In this document: piece by piece, positions 52,951 to 61,685 of the stretch
How the letters are laid out: the number at the start of each line of letters is the position of its first letter
Position numbering within the stretch: position 1 is the stretch's first letter
Assembly (NCBI RefSeq): GCF_027923225.1
Contig: NZ_BSDI01000004.1
Span: 307,276 to 371,275, forward strand
Reading direction: 5' to 3'
Length of the DNA: 64,000 bases
From: Phytohabitans aurantiacus
GTDB taxonomy: Bacteria > Actinomycetota > Actinomycetes > Mycobacteriales > Micromonosporaceae
Notes under the pieces: model-generated
What the model was told of the DNA's origin: nothing
What the model saw: the letters and a program-made list of their open reading frames with translations, nothing else
Databases searched by the model: none
Translations under genes and position numbers: made by a program

Positions 52951-53976
52951 ATGAGCACCGCCCGCACCCCGCAGGATCTCGACCGCAACCTGGCCCTGGA
53001 CCTGGTACGGGTCACCGAGGCGGCCGCCATGGCCGCGGGCCGTTGGGTCGGCCGCGGCGACAAGGAAGGCGGCGACGGCGCGGCGGTCGACGCCATGCGC
53101 AAACTCATCAACTCGATCCAGATGCGCGGCGTCGTCGTCATCGGCGAGGGTGAGAAAGACAACGCACCGATGCTCTTCAACGGCGAAGAGGTGGGCGACG
53201 GCACCGGCCCGGAGGTCGACGTCGCGGTCGACCCGATCGACGGCACGACGCTGATGAGCAAGGGCATGCCCAACGCGCTGGCCGTGCTCGCGGTCGCTGA
53301 GCGCGGCGCGATGTTCGACCCGAGCGCCGTCTTCTACATGGAGAAGCTCGCCGTCGGTCCCGACTGCGCCGACGTCATCGACATCAACGCGGGCGTGGCG
53401 GAAAACCTGCGCCGCGTCGCCAAGGTGAAAAACTCCACAGTCTCCGACGTGACCGTGTGCATTCTCGACCGCCCGCGACACCAGGAGCTCGTGCAGGAGG
53501 TCCGCAAGACCGGCGCGCGCATCCGGTTCATCTCCGACGGCGACATCGCCGGTGCCATCTCCGCCGCGAGCGAACAGTCCGATGTAGACGTTCTATTGGG
53601 CATCGGCGGCACACCCGAGGGCATCACCGCGGCGTGCGCGCTCAAATGCATGGGCGGCGCGATCCAGGCCAAGCTGTGGCCGCGCGACGAGGCCGAGCGC
53701 GAAAAGGCGCTCGCCGCGGGCCACGATCTTGATCGGGTACTGACGACAGACGACCTGGTAACCGGTGACAACGCCTTCTTCGTCGCCACCGGCGTCACGA
53801 CGGGCGACCTGCTCCGCGGCGTGCGTTACCGGTCCGGTGGCGCGTACACCCAGTCGATCGTCATGCGCTCGAAGAGCGGCACGATCCGCGTCATCGACTC
53901 CTACCACCGCTTGGAGAAGCTCGCCCGCTACTCCATGGTCGACTTCGACGGCACCCCGCTGGTCGAGCTCGACTGA
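52951..53976 (+). CDS. glpX: Class II fructose-1,6-bisphosphatase
   Basis: 341 residues. The metal and phosphate motifs GEGEKDNAPML (65-75) and DPIDGTTL (94-101) and the substrate segment IGGTPEGITAACALKCMGG are intact. GlpX hydrolyses fructose 1,6-bisphosphate in gluconeogenesis; a pckG gene at the window end belongs to the same pathway. GAGGAGG precedes the ATG. Divergent from DUF4245. Confidence 0.95.
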   Translation: MSTARTPQDLDRNLALDLVRVTEAAAMAAGRWVGRGDKEGGDGAAVDAMRKLINSIQMRGVVVIGEGEKDNAPMLFNGEEVGDGTGPEVDVAVDPIDGTTLMSKGMPNALAVLAVAERGAMFDPSAVFYMEKLAVGPDCADVIDINAGVAENLRRVAKVKNSTVSDVTVCILDRPRHQELVQEVRKTGARIRFISDGDIAGAISAASEQSDVDVLLGIGGTPEGITAACALKCMGGAIQAKLWPRDEAEREKALAAGHDLDRVLTTDDLVTGDNAFFVATGVTTGDLLRGVRYRSGGAYTQSIVMRSKSGTIRVIDSYHRLEKLARYSMVDFDGTPLVELD

Positions 53977-53987
53977 ACGAAGCGCGA

Positions 53988-54824
53988 TCAGGAGCGGAGG
54001 AACGCCTCCAGGCCGGCCAGGTCGTCGGTGTTGATGTGGTCCACGCCCGCCGCGAGCAGCTCGCGCCATACCGCCTCGCGCGCCGGCCCGGGCACGTCCG
54101 GGGTCGCCCAGAAGCGGACCCGCTGCCCGCTGGCGTGCGCGATGGCGACGGCCTGGTGCAGGAACTGGCGCTCGCCCGCCGGCATCTCGCCGACGCCCTG
54201 CCACGTGAACACACCGGTCCAGTTCTCGCTGAGCAGCGGCATGAACGAGGCCGGTACGCCGGTGCCGAGGTCAGGGCCGCGCCCGTCGTAGAACGCGTAC
54301 CGCACCCGCTGCGACGCCATCAGGTCACGCGGCCGGTCGCCGCTGATCACGACGGTGATCGCGCCCTGCTTGACCTCGCCGTTGACATACGTCGTCAGCA
54401 TCTTGCGGTACTTGCGCAACACCCGGTCGAGTTTGGTGTAGGCGTTCACACCGTCGTACTTGATGTCGATCAGGAGCTGGAGCTGCTGCTTGCTGCCCCG
54501 GAAGACCTTGCCCTTGTTGGCTCGCACGATGCGGGCCAGCGGGTCGAGGTAGAGCTTCTGGAGCGTCAGCGCGGGATCCAGCTCTTCCGGTGCGTGCGCC
54601 ACCAGCAGCTTCCCGTCGACCAGGAAGATGTCGGCCTCGACGCTGGTGAAGCCGTGGCTCAGCGCGTCATACAGCGGGCGCTCGTGCAGGTAGTCGTTGT
54701 GAGCGTGTGCGTTGGGCAGCGGCGCCGGCCGGTGTCGACCGCCCGCCTGCGCCGGCGCGGCGCCGACCAAGGCGCCGATCAGCGCGCCAGCCAACGCCAG
54801 CGCCGCCAGTTTGCGATGGAGCAT
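53988..54824 (-). CDS. Secreted GDPD/PI-PLC-like phosphodiesterase
   Basis: 278 residues. A Sec signal peptide ends near AQA (about residue 27). The TIM-barrel start NAHAHNDYLHERPLYDAL, then VEADIFLVDGKLLVAH and LLIDIKYDG, fit the GDPD-like/PI-PLC superfamily with His as general base. The substrate may be a glycerophosphodiester or phosphoinositide outside the cell. Only 11 nt separate its stop from the convergent glpX stop. Confidence 0.8.
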   Translation of the reverse strand: MLHRKLAALALAGALIGALVGAAPAQAGGRHRPAPLPNAHAHNDYLHERPLYDALSHGFTSVEADIFLVDGKLLVAHAPEELDPALTLQKLYLDPLARIVRANKGKVFRGSKQQLQLLIDIKYDGVNAYTKLDRVLRKYRKMLTTYVNGEVKQGAITVVISGDRPRDLMASQRVRYAFYDGRGPDLGTGVPASFMPLLSENWTGVFTWQGVGEMPAGERQFLHQAVAIAHASGQRVRFWATPDVPGPAREAVWRELLAAGVDHINTDDLAGLEAFLRS

Positions 54825-54887
54825 GCGAGTCCTCCCCTGTGCATCGATGTGCAGGACGCATCGACCCTACGAGAAAGGGGCAAACTT

Positions 54888-55856
54888 TCAGCCAGCGTCG
54901 GAGGAATGCCCGGGGAAGAGATGAGCCGCCGGGTCGATGACCACCGCGGCGTTGTTGACGGCGGTCGCCGCCTCGCCGAAACCGGTCGCGATCAGGCGCA
55001 CCTTGCCCGCGTACTCGGTGATGTCGCCAGCGGCGAAGACGCGCGGCAGGTTGGTGGCCATTGTGGAGTCGACGCGGATGTGGCGCTTGTCGAGCTCCAG
55101 TCCCCATTCGGCGAGCGGCCCCAGGTCGGCGGTGAAGCCGAGCGCGGCCACGACGGTGTCGACCGGTACGGTCTCGGTGCCGCCGCCTTTGACGCTGATG
55201 TCCGCGCCGGTCACCCGCTCGGTGCCGTGCAGCTTGGTGACTTCGGCGTTCACCACGATGCGCACCGGGAGCTGCTGGACCCGGGCGACGGTGGAAGCGT
55301 GGGCGCGGAACTTCTCGCGGCGGTGCACGATCGTCACCGAGCGGGCGAGCGGCTCCAGCGCGAGCGCCCAGTCGAACGCCGAGTCGCCACCGCCGACTAT
55401 CAGCACATCCTGGCCGGCGAGCTCGGCGAGGCGGGGCACGAAATACACGAGGCCGTCGCCGTCGAACGCGTCGGCCGCGGGCAACGGGCGCGGGCTGAAG
55501 CTGCCCAGTCCGGCGGTGATGAGCACGGCACCGCAGTGCAGCTTGTCGCCCCGCGACAGGGCGAGCACGGGCCGATCGTCCAGATAGGAGAGTTCCTCGG
55601 CGCGCACGCCCAAGATGTACTCCGGTGTGAACTGGTCGGCCTGGGCGACGAGGTTGGCGACCAGGTCGCGACCCTTGATGTTGGGAAAGCCGGCGACGTC
55701 GAAGATGGCCTTCTCCGGATACATGGCGGTGACCTGGCCGCCCGGCTCGGGCAGCGCGTCGAGCACCGCGACGGAGAGCCCTCGAAAGCCTGCGTAATAG
55801 GCCGCGAACAGGCCGGTCGGACCGGCACCGATTATCGCGACATCAATCTCACGCAT
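54888..55856 (-). CDS. Ferredoxin/flavodoxin-NADP+ reductase, thioredoxin-reductase-like (YumC type)
   Basis: 322 residues. FAD motif IIGAGPTGLFAAYYAGFRG (8-26 in part), NADPH motif VLIVGGGDSAFDWAL and the C-terminal VFAAGDITEYAGKVRLIATGF place it in the TrxR-like FNR group; the CxxC of thioredoxin reductases is absent. It passes electrons from NADPH to ferredoxin or flavodoxin. No ferredoxin gene is adjacent. Confidence 0.88.
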   Translation of the reverse strand: MREIDVAIIGAGPTGLFAAYYAGFRGLSVAVLDALPEPGGQVTAMYPEKAIFDVAGFPNIKGRDLVANLVAQADQFTPEYILGVRAEELSYLDDRPVLALSRGDKLHCGAVLITAGLGSFSPRPLPAADAFDGDGLVYFVPRLAELAGQDVLIVGGGDSAFDWALALEPLARSVTIVHRREKFRAHASTVARVQQLPVRIVVNAEVTKLHGTERVTGADISVKGGGTETVPVDTVVAALGFTADLGPLAEWGLELDKRHIRVDSTMATNLPRVFAAGDITEYAGKVRLIATGFGEAATAVNNAAVVIDPAAHLFPGHSSDAG

Positions 55857-55941
55857 CTGTCACCGTCGCTTTCGCTCGCGGTATCACGCTGCTGAGCAGA
55901 CGGTAGGCACAGTCACGACCAGCGGGCAAGCACCATCGCGG

Positions 55942-56568
55942 TCAATAGGTGACCCCCGAGACCGACCGTCGTGCACGAAAGATGATGGCGGCGATCATTC
56001 CGCCCAGAAAGCCGAAAAGGTGACCTTGCCAGGAGACCCGGGGGTCCGTGGGCAGGAGGCCGATCAACTGCCAGCCGTACAGCAGGCCCACCAGCAGTAC
56101 GACGCCGAAGTTCCACCACGTGCGCTCGACGATCCCGCGCATGAGCAGCAGGCCGAAGTATCCGAAGATGACCCCGCTGGCGCCGACCACGATCGTGTTG
56201 GGGCTGCCGGTGAACCACACACCCAGCCCGCTCACGAAGATGATCAGCAGCGTCGAGTACAGGAACCGGCGCACCCCCGCGGCCAGCACGAACGTGCCGA
56301 GCAGGATCAGCGGCACGCTGTTGCTGTACAGGTGCTCGAAGCCGTGGTGCAGCAGCGGCGCGAAGAACACGCCGTCGAGCCCCTCGATGCGGCGTGGCAC
56401 GATGCCGGCCGCCGTGTCGAACGGGTTGTCGAGCCACCCGTCGATGGCCTCGATCGCGAAGAGCACCGGGATGGCGGCACACATCGCGACGAACGCCCGT
56501 CCGATGGAGGCGTAGAACGCCTCGGTGCCAAAGCGGTTGGCGTCGGTCTGGTCGTAGGCCACGCTCAC
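55942..56568 (-). CDS. Rhomboid family intramembrane serine protease
   Basis: 208 residues with six membrane segments. The HGFEHLYSN loop (75-83), catalytic Ser131 in GASGVIFG and His183 in WQGHLFGF make an active rhomboid. GTG start. It follows the trypsin-like protease gene by 7 nt, so the two proteases are probably one operon; a functional link such as processing of a shared substrate is speculative. Confidence 0.92.
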   Translation of the reverse strand: MSVAYDQTDANRFGTEAFYASIGRAFVAMCAAIPVLFAIEAIDGWLDNPFDTAAGIVPRRIEGLDGVFFAPLLHHGFEHLYSNSVPLILLGTFVLAAGVRRFLYSTLLIIFVSGLGVWFTGSPNTIVVGASGVIFGYFGLLLMRGIVERTWWNFGVVLLVGLLYGWQLIGLLPTDPRVSWQGHLFGFLGGMIAAIIFRARRSVSGVTY

Positions 56569-56575
56569 GTTGCTA

Positions 56576-57400
56576 TCAGGTCAACGGCGTACCCGCCACC
56601 GACGCGAGGCGCACCTCAGACAGCTCGACCGTTTTCCGCGCGATTGTCCGGGCGAACGTGGACACCTGCGTGTACACGCCCGGGTAGTTCTTGCGCGCGC
56701 AGCCGTACCCCCAACTGACGATGCCGACCTGGATCCACTTGCCGGCGTCGTCCTTGCGCACCAGCGGACCGCCGGAGTCGCCCTGGCACGCGTCGATGCC
56801 GCCCCGCTTGGTGTCGCCGGCGCAGAGCATCTCCCTGGCCGTGAAGCCGTACCCGGCGTCCCGGTACTGCCGCCCGCAGGTCCGGTCGGATACGAACGGC
56901 ACGTCCACCTCGCGCAGGTGCCGCTGCTGGCTGGTCGAGCCCTCGCGGGTGGCGCCCCAGCCCATCACCCTGAAGGTGCCGCGGTCGTAGGTGCGGTCGG
57001 TCGCGAGCGGGAGCAGCGGCAGGTCGAGTTCCTCGGCGAGCTGTACGAGGGCCCAGTCGTCGCCCTCGGTGGCGTCCCGGAAGTCCGAGGCCCGCAGGAC
57101 GTACCGCGACTTGACCCGGATGGCGTCCCGGTCGTGCAGGTCGGTGCTGCCGGCGGTGACCGTGATACTGCTGTCGTACCCGGTCCCCTTGACGCAGTGC
57201 GCGGCCGTGAGCACGACGCGCGGCGCGGTCAGCGCGCCACCGCAGCCCATCGAGAGGCGGACGATCCAGGGGTACGCGTCATCCGGCGCTGTCCTACCAC
57301 CGACGATCTCCTCGCGACCGCCCGCATGCGCGGGACCCGCCACGAGAGTCCCCACCGCCGCCGCGACTGCCAACGCGCCGATCCACCGCCACGCCCCCAT
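56576..57400 (-). CDS. Secreted trypsin-like serine protease (S1)
   Basis: 274 residues. A signal peptide (cleaved near AHA-G, ~26) and short propeptide precede the mature terminus IVGG (32-35). The triad is His68 (TAAHC), Asp115 (DWAL) and Ser209 (GDSGGP); Asp203 (IDACQGDSG) indicates trypsin-like cleavage after Lys/Arg. Six cysteines can form three disulfides. The ATG at 57400 was preferred as GGAGGA lies 8 nt upstream; the ATG two codons earlier is too close. Confidence 0.92.
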   Translation of the reverse strand: MGAWRWIGALAVAAAVGTLVAGPAHAGGREEIVGGRTAPDDAYPWIVRLSMGCGGALTAPRVVLTAAHCVKGTGYDSSITVTAGSTDLHDRDAIRVKSRYVLRASDFRDATEGDDWALVQLAEELDLPLLPLATDRTYDRGTFRVMGWGATREGSTSQQRHLREVDVPFVSDRTCGRQYRDAGYGFTAREMLCAGDTKRGGIDACQGDSGGPLVRKDDAGKWIQVGIVSWGYGCARKNYPGVYTQVSTFARTIARKTVELSEVRLASVAGTPLT

Positions 57401-57476
57401 GTGCATTCCTCCCGAATTCCGCCGAGTTTGCCCATTATGGACGGACTAACTCCGGCAACCCGGGAGCAAAACGCCA

Positions 57477-57511
57477 GGAAGGGCACGCACCGAACCGGTG
57501 CGCACCCTTCC
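57477..57511 (-). terminator. Strong hairpin terminator of the lytic transglycosylase gene
   Basis: 16-nt arms (57477-57492 and 57496-57511) pair in two blocks, GGAAGGG and CGCACCG with their complements, around a 2x2 CA internal loop and a 3-nt apical loop. It lies 31 nt past the minus-strand transglycosylase stop. No T-tract. Confidence 0.75.
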
Positions 57512-57542
57512 CAACAGTCAGTAACTCAGCGCCAGCCCAGAC

Positions 57543-58220
57543 TTAATACCAACCCACACTCTGCGAGTGCGACCACGCACCGCAGGGGGTCTTGTACCGG
57601 CCCTTGATGTACCCGAGGCCCCACTTGATCTGCGTGGCCGGGTTGGTCTGCCAGTCGTCCGCGACCGAGCTCATCTTGGTCGGCGGCAGCGCCTGTGCGA
57701 TGCCGTACGCGCCGGACGAGGAGTTACGGGCCTTGTGGTTCCAGCCGCTCTCCTTGTCCCACAGCTTGTTCAGGCAGGGGAACTGGTCGATCTTGAAGCC
57801 GGCCCCGATCATCAGCGCGCACCCGGTCTTGCGGTTGCCGCTGAACTCGTTGCACGACGCGGGAATCGGGCCCGTGTACGGCTTCGTCGCGGTGTTCTTC
57901 TCGGCTTCTTCGCGCTTCTTGCGGCTCGCGGCCTCTTCGGCCTTCTGCGCCCGCTCCGCTTCCGCCTTCGCGGCTGCCAGAGCCTTTTCACGGGCGACTC
58001 GTTCCGCCTCCCGCTGCTGCGCGGTGGCGATCATGTTTTGCCGGTGCCGCTCCTTGATCAGCTCCATCTCCTGCTGATCGGCGTTGGCGGCGAGCTGCGC
58101 ACTGATGCCTTGCTGCTGGACTTCCCGGTCCTGACCCAGGTAATACCCGCCAACCACGCCCACGAGAAGCAGCACGACAGCGAGTGCCCGGATGCCGAAC
58201 CGGCTCCACAGCCGACTCAC
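57543..58220 (-). CDS. Membrane-anchored lytic transglycosylase
   Basis: 225 residues. One N-terminal membrane segment (~10-28), a Glu/Ala/Lys/Arg coiled coil (~48-108) and a C-terminal lysozyme-like domain with catalytic Glu157 in DKESGW, SSSGAYGIAQALPPTKM and the final GYIKGRYKTPCGAW block, as in short actinobacterial transglycosylases. It cleaves peptidoglycan glycan strands. The GTG start has AAGGG upstream. A ~200-nt structured leader precedes it and a strong terminator follows. Confidence 0.85.
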   Translation of the reverse strand: MSRLWSRFGIRALAVVLLLVGVVGGYYLGQDREVQQQGISAQLAANADQQEMELIKERHRQNMIATAQQREAERVAREKALAAAKAEAERAQKAEEAASRKKREEAEKNTATKPYTGPIPASCNEFSGNRKTGCALMIGAGFKIDQFPCLNKLWDKESGWNHKARNSSSGAYGIAQALPPTKMSSVADDWQTNPATQIKWGLGYIKGRYKTPCGAWSHSQSVGWY

Positions 58221-58230
58221 GAAGAGGTCC

Positions 58231-58312
58231 CTTCGTCGGGGGCAAGGTCCCGGCGCGGACAGCGGCTGGGGGGCCGATGGTCCGAACCGTGGGCGCCTCG
58301 CACCCCCGACGA
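58231..58312 (-). promoter_or_regulatory. Structured 5' leader of the lytic transglycosylase gene
   Basis: On the minus strand, TTCGTCGGGGG (58302-58312) is exactly complementary to 58232-58242, and the pairing extends by GCGAGG/CCTTGC after a small bulge. The stem closes just upstream of the ribosome site. Further paired segments (GGTGCGC/GCGCACC, GGAC-GGC/GCC-GTCC) lie within and before it. Peptidoglycan hydrolase genes of actinobacteria are often under riboswitch control, but I cannot match the c-di-AMP (ydaO) core here. Confidence 0.4.
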
Positions 58313-58429
58313 ATGGTGCCGGTGGTGCGCGAGCGCCCGCAGGACACCATTGCGCACCGTGAGGCCGAAGGGAAACGGCGGGCCACTATTGTGACTTGCA
58401 CCACGCCATTTATCGGGGCGAAAGCGGAC

Positions 58430-59764
58430 CTAACGCGGGATGTCTTCGAGGAGATCGGTGACTACCTCAGCGATCGGTGACCTCTCGGACCGCGTCAGTG
58501 TGACATGGGCGAAGATCGGGTGACCCTTCAGGGCCTCGATCACCGCGGTCACACCGTCGTGCCGGCCCACCCGCAGGTTGTCGCGCTGGGCCACGTCGTG
58601 GGTCAGCACCACCCGGGAGCCCTGCCCGATCCGCGAGAGGACGGTGAGCAGCACACCACGTTCGAGTGACTGCGCCTCGTCGACGATGACGAACGCGTCG
58701 TGCAGGCTCCGGCCGCGGATGTGGGTCAGCGGCAGCACCTCGAGCATGCCGCGCGACATGACCTCTTCCATGACGTTTTCGTGCACGACAGCGCCCAGCG
58801 TGTCGAAGACCGCCTGAGCCCAGGGCGACATCTTCTCCGACTCCGAACCGGGCAGGTAGCCCAGTTCCTGGCCACCGACGGCGTACAGCGGCCGGAAGAC
58901 GATGACCTTCTTGTGCTTGCCGCGCTCCATCGTGGCTTCGAGGCCGGCGCAGAGTGCGAGCGCCGACTTTCCGGTACCCGCCCGGCCACCGAGCGAGACG
59001 ATGCCGATCTGCTCGTCGAGCAGCAGGTCCAGTGCGATCCGCTGCTCGGCGGAGCGCCCGCGCAGGCCGAACGCGTCGCGATCGCCGCGAACCAGCCGGA
59101 CGTTCTTGTCGGGGTAGACCCGTCCGAGAGCCGAGCCGCGCGGCGAGTGCAGCACCAACCCGGTGTGGCAGGGCAGGCCCGCGGCGTCGTCGATGCTCAG
59201 CGCCTCGCCCGCGTACAGCTGATTGATCTCTTCTTCGCCAAGCTCCAAATCGGACATACCGGTCCACGTCGGGTCGCTGGCCTGCCCGTGCCGGTACTCG
59301 TCGGCGTCCAAACCGACCGACGCGGCCTTGACCCGCAGCGGCATGTCCTTGCTCACCAACGTGACGTCGCGCCCCTCGGCAGCCAGGCCGAGGGCGACGG
59401 ACAGGATGCGCGCGTCGTTGGAGTCGTTGCGGAAACCCTGCGGCAACACGTCGGAATCGGCGTGGTTGAGCTCCACGCGCAGCGTGCCCCCGACGTCGTT
59501 GACCGGCAGCGGCTCATCCAGGCGGCCGTGCTTGATGCGCAGCTCGTCGAGCATGCGCAGGCACTGCCGGGCGAACCAGCCAAGCTCAGGGTGGTGGCGC
59601 TTTCCCTCCAGTTCAGAGATGACCACCAGCGGCAGCACCACTTCGTGCTCTGCGAACCGGTAAAACCCAGCCGGGTCGGACAGAAGCACGGAGGTGTCAA
59701 GCACATACGTCTTGATCGCGGTGGATTCCTGATCGGCTCGGGGATTGGTACGGCGAGTCGTCAC
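58430..59764 (-). CDS. PIN domain-PhoH ATPase fusion (PhoH2/YlaK type)
   Basis: 444 residues. The N-terminal PIN nuclease domain (~15-150) starts YVLDTSVLLSDP and carries the acidic residues DSNDARIL; the PhoH ATPase part has Walker A GRAGTGKS (Lys266), FVIVDEAQS as Walker B and LTHD. PhoH2 proteins unwind and cut RNA. The GTG at 59764 has AGGAG at 9 nt; the frame to 59821 is unsupported. M. tuberculosis Rv1095 occupies the same neighbourhood. Confidence 0.92.
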   Translation of the reverse strand: MTTRRTNPRADQESTAIKTYVLDTSVLLSDPAGFYRFAEHEVVLPLVVISELEGKRHHPELGWFARQCLRMLDELRIKHGRLDEPLPVNDVGGTLRVELNHADSDVLPQGFRNDSNDARILSVALGLAAEGRDVTLVSKDMPLRVKAASVGLDADEYRHGQASDPTWTGMSDLELGEEEINQLYAGEALSIDDAAGLPCHTGLVLHSPRGSALGRVYPDKNVRLVRGDRDAFGLRGRSAEQRIALDLLLDEQIGIVSLGGRAGTGKSALALCAGLEATMERGKHKKVIVFRPLYAVGGQELGYLPGSESEKMSPWAQAVFDTLGAVVHENVMEEVMSRGMLEVLPLTHIRGRSLHDAFVIVDEAQSLERGVLLTVLSRIGQGSRVVLTHDVAQRDNLRVGRHDGVTAVIEALKGHPIFAHVTLTRSERSPIAEVVTDLLEDIPR

Positions 59765-60015
59765 AGGCCAGCTCCTGGCGGGCGTGCACCCGGACCACCC
59801 GCGTCGCGCCGCTTCCGGCACCCGGTGGACACGGGGTCGGATGCGGGCCCCGTGGCAAAATCGCAGGTCCGGGCCGGCCGGATGGCTTGGGATGACCCCG
59901 CGCCATGGAATAAAAGCTAACCGCCCAAAGCCAGCTTGGGTAGTACGTAGGTCACGGCGCGCCGAGCGGCCCTGACTCGGTACTCAGCTCGACGGACGCG
60001 TCCGTGACGAACGGG

Positions 60016-60021
60016 TACGCT
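60016..60021 (+). promoter_or_regulatory. -10 box of a likely leaderless otsB promoter
   Basis: TACGCT ends 7 nt before the otsB GTG at 60029; no ribosome site is present between. The 264-nt region between the divergent phoH-type gene and otsB (59765-60028) shows nothing else I can name. Confidence 0.4.
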
Positions 60022-60028
60022 GGCGCCC

Positions 60029-60868
60029 GTGCGGCCGAACGACCAGGGCGAAACCCGCCCGTCCCGTCCCTTCACCGCGGATCAGGCGTGGCACCACACC
60101 GCCGCGAGCCCCGCGAAGACCGTCCTGTTCTTCGACTTCGATGGCGTTCTCTCACCGGTCGAAGACGACCCAAATGCCGCACAGCCGGTGCCCGAGGTGA
60201 CGGCTGCCGTCGCCGGTTTGGCCGAGCACGTGCGGCAGATCTCGCTGGTGTCGGCCCGTCCGGTCGACTTCCTGCGCGATCGGTTGCCCACGCTGGACAT
60301 TCCGACCCTGGAAAATGTCGACTTCTTCGGTCTGTACGGCCTGGAGCACAGCCGCGGCCACGGCGAGACCATCACCGAGCCCGACGCGCTGCCCTTCGTG
60401 CCGGCCATGGCCGAGCTTGCGGAGCGAGCCAGGGTCGAGCTGCCCGAGGGCGCCCTCGTCGAATACAAGCGGCTCTCCGTCGCGCTGCACTACCGCACCA
60501 GCCCACACCTGGCGCAGCAGGTCGAGGCGTGGGGGCGCGCCGAGGCGGAGCGGCTCGGCCTCAAGGTGCAGGGCGGTCGCATGGTCATCGAGCTGAAGCC
60601 GCCCGTCGACCGCGACAAGGGCATGGTCGTCCGGGACGCGGTCGGTGACGCCCGCATCGCCTGGTACTTCGGCGATGACGTGTCCGACATCAAGGCGTTC
60701 AACGCGTTGCGTGCCCGTGAGGCCGAAGACCCCGGCTTCTTCGGGGTCTGCGTCGCGGTCGCCAACCCGGAGACCGGCCGAGAGGTGGCCGGCGCCGCCG
60801 ACCTGACCATCGACTCACCGCAAGCACTCGGCAAGTTCCTCGCGGCGGCGCTGCAATCGCTGCGTTAG
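60029..60868 (+). CDS. otsB: Trehalose-6-phosphate phosphatase
   Basis: 279 residues of the HAD superfamily. The nucleophile motif is FDFDGVLSP (Asp36, Asp38), followed by SARPVDFLRD, GLYGLEHS, the Lys of DKGMVVRDA and the acidic GDDVSDIKAF. It releases trehalose from trehalose 6-phosphate. No otsA gene is adjacent. The GTG appears leaderless. Its end is part of a small tandem duplication. Confidence 0.88.
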   Translation: MRPNDQGETRPSRPFTADQAWHHTAASPAKTVLFFDFDGVLSPVEDDPNAAQPVPEVTAAVAGLAEHVRQISLVSARPVDFLRDRLPTLDIPTLENVDFFGLYGLEHSRGHGETITEPDALPFVPAMAELAERARVELPEGALVEYKRLSVALHYRTSPHLAQQVEAWGRAEAERLGLKVQGGRMVIELKPPVDRDKGMVVRDAVGDARIAWYFGDDVSDIKAFNALRAREAEDPGFFGVCVAVANPETGREVAGAADLTIDSPQALGKFLAAALQSLR

Positions 60869-60888
60869 GCCCAATCGCTGCGTCAGGC
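60854..60888. repeat. 17-bp tandem direct repeat across the otsB/uppS stops
   Basis: CAATCGCTGCGTTAGGC (60854-60870) and CAATCGCTGCGTCAGGC (60872-60888) differ at one base. The first contains the otsB stop, the second the stop of the convergent prenyl synthase gene. Confidence 0.8.
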
Positions 60889-61653
60889 GCCGTAGCGGCG
60901 CTGGCGGTTGCCGTACGACCGCAGCGCGCGCAGGAAGTCGATGTGCCGAAAGTCGGGCCAGTTCATGTCGCAGAAGTAGAACTCTGACTGTGCCGACTGC
61001 CACAGCAGGAACCCGGAAAGCCGCTGCTCACCGCTGGTCCGGATGATCAGGTCGGGGTCCGGCTGGCCGCGCGTGTACAGATGCTCCGCGATGTGGTCGA
61101 CGTCGAGCACCTCGACCAGCTCTTCGATCGTGCCGCCCGCCTTCGCGTGCTCGTGCAGCAGTGAACGCACCGCGTCGGCGATCTCCCGCCGGCCTCCGTA
61201 TCCGACGGCCAGGTTGATCTCGACGCCACCGGTGCGCCCGATCGTGCGCTCCTGGGCGGCCTTCAGCGTGGTCGCTGTCTCGGTCGGCAGCACGTCGAGC
61301 GCGCCGACCACTCGCAGCTGCCACGGGTTGCCCTCTTCGGCCAACTCCGTCACGAGGTCTTCGATGATCCGCAACAGCGGGTCGAGCTCGCTCGCCGGGC
61401 GCCGCAGGTTGTCGGTCGCCAACAGGTACAGCGTGACGATGCCGACACCCGCCTGGTCGCACCAGCCGAGCATGTGCTTGATCTTCTCGGCGCCGACGCG
61501 GTGGCCGTCATTGGGGTCGACGTAGCCCATTTCCCGGGCCCACCGGCGATTCCCATCACACATGACGCCCACGTGCTGGGGCACCGGCTTGCCCGTGAGC
61601 TTTTTGGTCAGCCGACGCTCGTACACCGAGTAGATCAGGCTTCGCAGATTCAC
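60883..61653 (-). CDS. Short-chain cis-prenyl diphosphate synthase (Rv1086/Z-FPP synthase type)
   Basis: 256 residues of the UppS family. The catalytic MCDGNRRWAR (Asp33) and the IPP site RTSGEQRLSGFLLWQSA are intact. The QRLSGFLLWQSA form and overall sequence are closer to M. tuberculosis Rv1086, which makes Z,E-farnesyl diphosphate, than to long-chain decaprenyl synthases, so a C15 product feeding a second synthase is likely. The GTG at 61653 has a -10-like box 6 nt upstream. Confidence 0.88.
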   Translation of the reverse strand: MNLRSLIYSVYERRLTKKLTGKPVPQHVGVMCDGNRRWAREMGYVDPNDGHRVGAEKIKHMLGWCDQAGVGIVTLYLLATDNLRRPASELDPLLRIIEDLVTELAEEGNPWQLRVVGALDVLPTETATTLKAAQERTIGRTGGVEINLAVGYGGRREIADAVRSLLHEHAKAGGTIEELVEVLDVDHIAEHLYTRGQPDPDLIIRTSGEQRLSGFLLWQSAQSEFYFCDMNWPDFRHIDFLRALRSYGNRQRRYGA

Positions 61654-61659
61654 CCATGC

Positions 61660-61665
61660 AGAGTA
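61660..61665 (-). promoter_or_regulatory. -10 box of a likely leaderless prenyl synthase promoter
   Basis: TACTCT on the minus strand ends 6 nt before the GTG start. Confidence 0.45.
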
Positions 61666-61685
61666 GGGCTTACGGCGACAAACAA

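Noticed and set aside
54844..54864. TCGATG/CATCGA hairpin between the FNR-type and GDPD-like genes
   Set aside because: Six base pairs with a nine-nt loop is too weak to call a terminator.
58221..58429. c-di-AMP (ydaO) riboswitch
   Set aside because: The gene type is suggestive, but I could not find the conserved core, so only a structured leader is reported.
58184..58480. 98-residue plus-strand open frame across the transglycosylase leader
   Set aside because: No ribosome site, overlaps two real genes on the other strand and has no recognisable family.
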